Positions 33,152 through 37,271 of a DNA stretch of 37,271 nt are shown one piece after another. The stretch covers positions 1 through 37,271 of the forward strand of contig JASGCE010000006.1 of assembly GCA_030054295.1 (NCBI GenBank), read 5' to 3'. Below the pieces are notes generated by a model. That model was not told the origin of the DNA. It was given only the letters and a program-made list of their open reading frames with translations, and ran no database searches. Positions within the stretch are counted from its first letter, which is position 1. Each line of letters opens with the position of its first letter. The DNA is from Minisyncoccota bacterium. Its GTDB lineage: Bacteria > Pseudomonadota > Alphaproteobacteria > Elsterales > Elsteraceae. The position numbers and the translations under genes were made by a program.

Positions 33152-34738
33152 ATGACTCAAAGAATAATGCCAAGAAGGGCCCTGATTTCGGTTTCTGACA
33201 AGACCGGGGTGGTTGAATTTGCCAAGAAATTAACGACAGATTTTGGTCTCGAGATTATCTCGACCGGCGGTACGGCAAAAACTCTATTGGAGGCGGGAAT
33301 CGCGGTCTTGACGGTTGAATCTGTGACTGGCTTCCCCGAGATTCTCGAGGGGCGGGTCAAGACTCTCCATCCGATGATTCACGGGGGGATTCTCCACCGT
33401 CGCGACCAGGCCGATGACCTGGCGGCGATCCAGAACCATGGGATTGAAGCGATTGACCTGGTGGTGGTCAACCTCTATCCCTTTGTCGAGACCGTGCAGT
33501 CGGGTCAGGATTTCAACCAGGCGATTGAAAATATCGATATTGGTGGGCCCTCGATGATTCGCGCGGCGGCAAAGAACTTTCCCTTTGTGGCTGTCTTGAC
33601 CCAGACCAATCTTTATGCCGATTTCTGCCAGGCCTTGGCACAGGGGGGTTCCACCCTTGAGCAAAGGCGAGAATGGGCAATGGCGGCCTTTAACCAGTGC
33701 GGAGCCTATGATGGGATGATTGCCAGCTGGCTGCAGCAGCAGCTGAATCAGCCGCCCCCGCGCCAGTTGAGTCTGGGTTCGCCCGAGGGTACGCACCTTC
33801 GGTATGGCGAGAACCCGCATCAGTCGGCAATCTTCTACCCCAATTTTTTGGCGGCAAGGGGCGTGGGTCTGGCGCAGCAACTTCAGGGCAAGGAACTGTC
33901 CTATAATAATCTGGTCGATGGCGATGCGGCCTGGCAGTTGGTGCAGGAAATTGCTGAGCCAGCCGTCGTGATTATCAAACATGCGACCCCCTGTGGCGTG
34001 GCCATGGCAGCGGATCTGCTTCAGGCCTGGCATCTGGCCTTGGCTGCCGATCCGGTCAGTGCCTTTGGCGGCATCATTGCCTGTAATCGGCTGGTCGATG
34101 GCGATACGGCGGCAGAGATTGCGAAGATCTTTAGCGAGGTGATTATTGCCCCAGACTTTACCGAGCCAGCGCGGGAAATTTTTGCCGCCAAGAAAAATCT
34201 TCGTCTGCTGGCGGTTGGCAATCACCTCACAGCTAATCCGTCACAAAGCAATTGGCAGGTTAAATCGATTGGCGATGGTTATTTGGTGCAGTCGCAGGAC
34301 TGGGGGACGGTTCCCTGTCGCGATTGGAAAATTGTTTCACAGAAACATCCAAGTTCGGCGGAATTACGCGATCTAAACCTCGCCTGGATCATCGTCAAAC
34401 ATGCCAAGTCGAACGCGATTGTTCTCGTAAAAAATGGCATGGCGGTGGGGATCGGTTCGGGTCAGACTTCGCGGCTGGCGGCGGCGCAGCAGGCCATCGA
34501 CATGGCCGGGCAATTTGCCGAAGCGGCGGGGGAGCCATCCAGCCGCGCGATGGGGGCAGTGGTCGCTTCGGATGGATTCTTCCCCTTTGCCGATGGCTTG
34601 GAAACCTGTCTGAAGGCGGGGGTCATTGCCGCGGTCGAGCCGGGCGGGGCCTTGAAGGACGAAGAAGTCATTGCCTGCGCCAACCGCCATTCCGCGACCC
34701 TAGCCTTTACGGGCAAGCGGCATTTTCGCCATGGCTAG
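33152..34738 (+). CDS. purH: Bifunctional AICAR formyltransferase / IMP cyclohydrolase
   Basis: PurH catalyses the last two steps of IMP synthesis, using 10-formyl-THF, the product of FolD. The N-terminal MGS-like cyclohydrolase domain begins RRALISVSDKTGVVEFA and has STGGTAKTL and GRVKTLHPMIHGGIL. The transformylase domain contains LRYGENPHQSA, the catalytic KHATPCGVA (Lys-His) and ends with PGGALKDEEVIACANRH and AFTGKRHFRH, the canonical C-terminus. Alternative GTG starts at 33137 and 33140 would add up to five residues; the ATG at 33152 is closest to the family norm. It begins 20 nt after the dehydratase stop and its last 39 bases overlap a gene on the other strand. Confidence 0.97.
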   Translation: MTQRIMPRRALISVSDKTGVVEFAKKLTTDFGLEIISTGGTAKTLLEAGIAVLTVESVTGFPEILEGRVKTLHPMIHGGILHRRDQADDLAAIQNHGIEAIDLVVVNLYPFVETVQSGQDFNQAIENIDIGGPSMIRAAAKNFPFVAVLTQTNLYADFCQALAQGGSTLEQRREWAMAAFNQCGAYDGMIASWLQQQLNQPPPRQLSLGSPEGTHLRYGENPHQSAIFYPNFLAARGVGLAQQLQGKELSYNNLVDGDAAWQLVQEIAEPAVVIIKHATPCGVAMAADLLQAWHLALAADPVSAFGGIIACNRLVDGDTAAEIAKIFSEVIIAPDFTEPAREIFAAKKNLRLLAVGNHLTANPSQSNWQVKSIGDGYLVQSQDWGTVPCRDWKIVSQKHPSSAELRDLNLAWIIVKHAKSNAIVLVKNGMAVGIGSGQTSRLAAAQQAIDMAGQFAEAAGEPSSRAMGAVVASDGFFPFADGLETCLKAGVIAAVEPGGALKDEEVIACANRHSATLAFTGKRHFRHG

Positions 34739-35476
34739 GCTGGGGGAAATCGACTTGGAACTGTTGGTCAGCATATTCAGGGCGGCGAGGGATTCGCTCT
34801 TGAATCGCGCCTTTAAGGATTTCTGCACCTCGGGCGAGCAGCTTGGAAAATGCACCAATATCCCCTTGTCATTGACCCGGCCTCGCTCGGTATAGATGGC
34901 GGTAATCCAGGCCGTATCGCGACTGAGTGGGTCGCTGTTCTGCACCTCGATTGGCAGATTCATCCAGCAGCTCATGGGCAGGGTCGAACGACCGCCATGC
35001 TGCACCGCGCAGGACCAGATGACATTTTGAAGGGCGAAGGAACAGTCGTTAAGATCAATGGCGCAGCGATTCAGAATTGATTTCACCATCGGCAGATAGT
35101 GATTATCGCGAATAAACTGATGTTGAGCCCTTTCGAACCGTGCGTCCTTTTCGGCAATCTCCCTCCAGACCGCGGCAAATTCGGGACTGCCAATCGGATA
35201 GGCCTTCAGGCGACTGGCCCAGGGAAAATTCGGCTGAGAAATAAATTTAATCACCGTCCCGCCATTGGGCTGGCTTGACATTTGATAGAGACCATAGGAG
35301 ATTCCCCCACGGTCGCCGACCCCTGATGAAACCGTGCCAGCGCCAGATTTACCCGATTCATATTTTGCCGACAGGGTGCCCAGAAAATTCGCAATTTGTT
35401 TTTCAGCTTGTTTTTCAGCCTCCAGTTCAACCGATTGTTTTAATTTTGGCGAAGCCTGTAGATTTGATTTCATCAT
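34700..35476 (-). CDS. Orphan lysozyme-like / phage-tail-associated protein
   Basis: This 258-residue protein has no signal peptide. The recognisable segment is KYESGKSGAGTVSSGVGD followed by RGGISYGLYQMSS (residues 38-68). This pattern, a Glu in an ESG turn followed by a glycine-rich GGxSYGxYQ strand, is seen in lysozyme-fold peptidoglycan hydrolases of phage structural proteins and related polypeptides. Glu40 would be the candidate catalytic residue. Further on are AAVWREIAEKDARFERAQHQFIRDNHY and a C-terminal part with SCAVQHGG. The N-terminus is a charged helix (ELEAEKQAEKQ). It stands alone: no other phage or secretion gene is visible. The 3' end overlaps purH antiparallel by 39 nt. The assignment rests on motif memory only. 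Confidence 0.5.
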   Translation of the reverse strand: MMKSNLQASPKLKQSVELEAEKQAEKQIANFLGTLSAKYESGKSGAGTVSSGVGDRGGISYGLYQMSSQPNGGTVIKFISQPNFPWASRLKAYPIGSPEFAAVWREIAEKDARFERAQHQFIRDNHYLPMVKSILNRCAIDLNDCSFALQNVIWSCAVQHGGRSTLPMSCWMNLPIEVQNSDPLSRDTAWITAIYTERGRVNDKGILVHFPSCSPEVQKSLKARFKSESLAALNMLTNSSKSISPSLAMAKMPLARKG

Positions 35477-35610
35477 GGTGTCTTTCCCGTTCTTAATGGA
35501 CTGATTTTGGATTGAAGGATAACTTGAATTAAAGTTGATTTGGTCATTATAAAGTACATATTAATAAATTGCAAAATTTGCGGCTAGTTTTTTTTGCGGC
35601 AGAAATTTTC

Positions 35611-35640
35611 TTGCACTGTGGTTTGTAAAATCGCTATAGA
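35611..35640 (+). promoter_or_regulatory. Candidate sdaA promoter
   Basis: A -35-like TTGCAC (35611-35616) is followed after 18 nt by TATAGA (35635-35640), about 39 nt before the preferred sdaA start at 35679. It is the best sigma-70-like match in the 200-nt AT-rich gap between this gene and the divergent lysozyme-like gene. Confidence 0.5.
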
Positions 35641-35678
35641 ATTAAGACTAGCCTTTACGGTTTGGTTTGGAGTTTGGT

Positions 35679-37058
35679 TTGTATATAAGTTTTTTTGATC
35701 TCTTTAAAATTGGCTTGGGCCCTTCGAGTTCTCATACCACTGGGCCGATGCGGGCGGCGGCGCGCTTTGTTCATGGTTTGGCGGAGGCTCCGCAGCCGGT
35801 TAAAATCACCCGTCTGGTGGTTGAACTCTATGGCTCGCTTGCCTTGACCGGTCGCGGACATTCGACCGATTTAGCGGTACTGCTGGGGATCAGCGGCTAT
35901 TTGCCCGAGAATCTTGACCCCGAACAGGCGCAGGCAATTGTCGCCAAGATTCGCACCGACCATCGTTTGACTCTCCCCCATGATAGGGTCATTGAATTCA
36001 AGGAAGACCGCGATCTGCTCTTCCATATGGCCGAATCCTTACCCGGTCATCCCAATGGCATGAGGCTGACAGCCTATAGCAGCGATGGTACTCTGCTGCA
36101 CCGTGAAGTCTATTATTCCATCGGCGGCGGTTTTATCGTTACCGAGGCGGAACTCCATTCCAACAATCCCGATGCCGATGCGGTCGAGGTTCCCTATCCC
36201 TTTACCAGCGGCGATGAACTGCTGGCCCTGTGCAAAACCCATGGCCTGTCCATCGAGGAAATTGTGCGCGCCAATGAATATAAACTGCGCAGCCAAAAAC
36301 AACTCGAGGAGGGGATGGACAGAATCTGGGCAACCATGCAGGCCTGTGTCCAGCGCGGCTTGACCCAGGATGGAATTTTGCCGGGGGGTCTCGGGGTGAC
36401 TCGTCGCGCGCCCCTGCTCTATCAGGCATTGGTTTCCAAGCCCGAAGCCAGTCTGCGCGATCCCTTGACGGTGATGGATTGGGTCAATATCTACGCCATG
36501 GCGGTCAATGAAGAAAATGCGGTGGGCGGTAAGGTGGTGACTGCCCCCACCAATGGCGCGGCGGGAATTATTCCGGCGGTGCTGCATTATTATGAAAGAT
36601 TCTGTATTGGCGCCGACCGCGCGGGAATCCATCGGTTTTTGCTGACGGCGACAGCGATTGGCAGTTTATATAAGCAAAATGCCTCGATTTCCGGGGCCGA
36701 GGTCGGATGCCAAGGCGAGGTCGGGGTCGCCTGTTCGATGGCCGCGGCGGGTCTGGTCGCTGCTCTGGGCGGCAGTGTCGGACAGGCCGAAAATGCCGCC
36801 GAGATTGGCATGGAACATAATCTCGGGCTGACCTGCGACCCCGTCAAGGGTCTGGTGCAGATCCCCTGTATCGAACGAAATGCCATGGGGGCGATTAAGG
36901 CCATCAATGCCGCGCGGCTGGCGATGCGCGGTGATGGTTCGCATCAGGTCAGCCTGGATCGAGTCATCGAAACCATGCGCCAAACCGGTGCCGATATGGA
37001 TCATCGGTACAAGGAAACCTCGATGGGCGGTCTGGCGGTCAATTTCGTCGAATGTTAG
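35679..37058 (+). CDS. sdaA: L-serine ammonia-lyase, iron-sulfur-dependent, single chain
   Basis: The enzyme deaminates L-serine to pyruvate and ammonia using a [4Fe-4S] cluster. The N-terminal domain begins [23 protein letters not shown]. The C-terminal catalytic domain has [18 protein letters not shown] and the cluster cysteines Cys344 or Cys352 ([13 protein letters not shown]), Cys386 (LTCDPVKG) and Cys397 ([12 protein letters not shown]). The spacing matches the known three-cysteine pattern of single-chain enzymes. I place the start at the TTG at 35679, because GGAG lies 6 nt upstream and the resulting N-terminus aligns with the family. The in-frame TTG at 35667 overlaps that Shine-Dalgarno. 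The length of 459 residues is normal. Confidence 0.96.
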   Translation: MYISFFDLFKIGLGPSSSHTTGPMRAAARFVHGLAEAPQPVKITRLVVELYGSLALTGRGHSTDLAVLLGISGYLPENLDPEQAQAIVAKIRTDHRLTLPHDRVIEFKEDRDLLFHMAESLPGHPNGMRLTAYSSDGTLLHREVYYSIGGGFIVTEAELHSNNPDADAVEVPYPFTSGDELLALCKTHGLSIEEIVRANEYKLRSQKQLEEGMDRIWATMQACVQRGLTQDGILPGGLGVTRRAPLLYQALVSKPEASLRDPLTVMDWVNIYAMAVNEENAVGGKVVTAPTNGAAGIIPAVLHYYERFCIGADRAGIHRFLLTATAIGSLYKQNASISGAEVGCQGEVGVACSMAAAGLVAALGGSVGQAENAAEIGMEHNLGLTCDPVKGLVQIPCIERNAMGAIKAINAARLAMRGDGSHQVSLDRVIETMRQTGADMDHRYKETSMGGLAVNFVEC

Positions 37059-37108
37059 AGCAATTTTACAGTTAATAAGCAGTAATATAAATTTAAGGTG
37101 CTTTCCTG

Positions 37109-37271
37109 CTGTTGTCTCCCCCTAGCAGGGGGAGATAGGCTTGCTTGATTTTCGCCACTTTGCGAAAATCTTTAGCAAGCCTTGTGGGGGTAGGAGTCAA
37201 ATTCAAGTCATCAACCTCTACCCCCACCAAGAAACTCTAAGGCTTGAACTTCGTTCATCGCCAAGAGTTTC
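37109..37271. repeat. Stacked-palindrome intergenic repeat (copy 2, runs off the window)
   Basis: After sdaA the sequence again consists of stacked hairpins: CTCCCCCT/AGGGGGAG separated by three bases, a longer stem with arms GGCTTGCT and AGCAAGCC around GATTTTCGC/GCGAAAATC, a pair TTGTGGGGGTAG / CTACCCCCACCAA, and a terminal GAAACTCT / AGAGTTTC palindrome. The style, C/G runs and TTGGTGGGGGT-like boundary resemble copy 1 at 5439-5617, although the sequences are not identical. The first hairpin could end sdaA transcription. The element continues past the right edge. Confidence 0.7.

Noticed and set aside
33284-34225. 313-codon minus-strand ORF within purH
   Set aside because: It is a shadow frame opposite an intact purH; no motif or ribosome binding site.

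Overview
The window is a chromosomal segment of an alphaproteobacterium with moderate GC. The evidence is the set of gene neighbourhoods: hemE-hemH-hemJ-rho, gatCAB divergent from ruvX, pyrB / pyrC-like / plsY / dprA / topA, and an NDUFA12-MlaD-DUF2155 operon. The presence of an NDUFA12-type complex I accessory protein also points to Alphaproteobacteria. I cannot fix the order or family. No rRNA, tRNA, CRISPR array, transposase or prophage block was recognised.

Layout, left to right. (1) 1-5.4 kb: the 3' part of a two-domain ABC permease, folD, a YggT-family protein, a large ankyrin-like protein of unknown role and an MFS transporter. (2) 5.4-11.0 kb: a block of stacked palindromes, then the minus-strand run gatC-gatA-gatB-rnr, which makes the tRNA amidotransferase and RNase R. 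(3) 11.1-20.0 kb: a plus-strand run ruvX, pyrB, a dihydroorotase-like pseudoenzyme, plsY, dprA and topA. It is interrupted by two copies of a ~305 bp palindromic, MITE-like element in opposite orientation (about 11601-11911 and 16875-17178) and by an AT-richer two-gene cassette of unknown function (11998-12731). (4) 20.0-30.9 kb: an unbroken minus-strand series: TPR protein, DUF2155 protein, MlaD-like protein, NDUFA12-like protein, CCA-adding-type nucleotidyltransferase, NUDIX hydrolase, a composite repeat, DUF1285 protein, ABC-F ATPase EttA, rho, hemJ, hemH and hemE. (5) 30.9-31.2 kb: a non-coding region with four DnaA-box-like 9-mers. It sits directly upstream of hemE at a divergent strand switch and is the best candidate for the chromosomal origin of replication. 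(6) 31.2-37.3 kb: a membrane-bound nucleotide-sugar dehydratase of the CapD/PglF type, purH, an orphan lysozyme-like protein on the opposite strand, L-serine ammonia-lyase, and a second stacked-palindrome block running off the right edge.

Most genes are housekeeping: translation (gatCAB, ettA, pcnB-type), RNA decay and termination (rnr, rho), one-carbon, purine and pyrimidine synthesis (folD, purH, pyrB), haem synthesis (hemE, hemH, hemJ), phospholipid synthesis (plsY), DNA topology and uptake (topA, dprA) and Holliday-junction or rRNA processing (ruvX). The unusual content lies between the genes: the hemE-linked origin candidate, three families of palindromic repeats that break up conserved operons, and the uncharacterised two-gene cassette beside one of the repeats. 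All functional calls are from motif recognition by eye; no database search was run.
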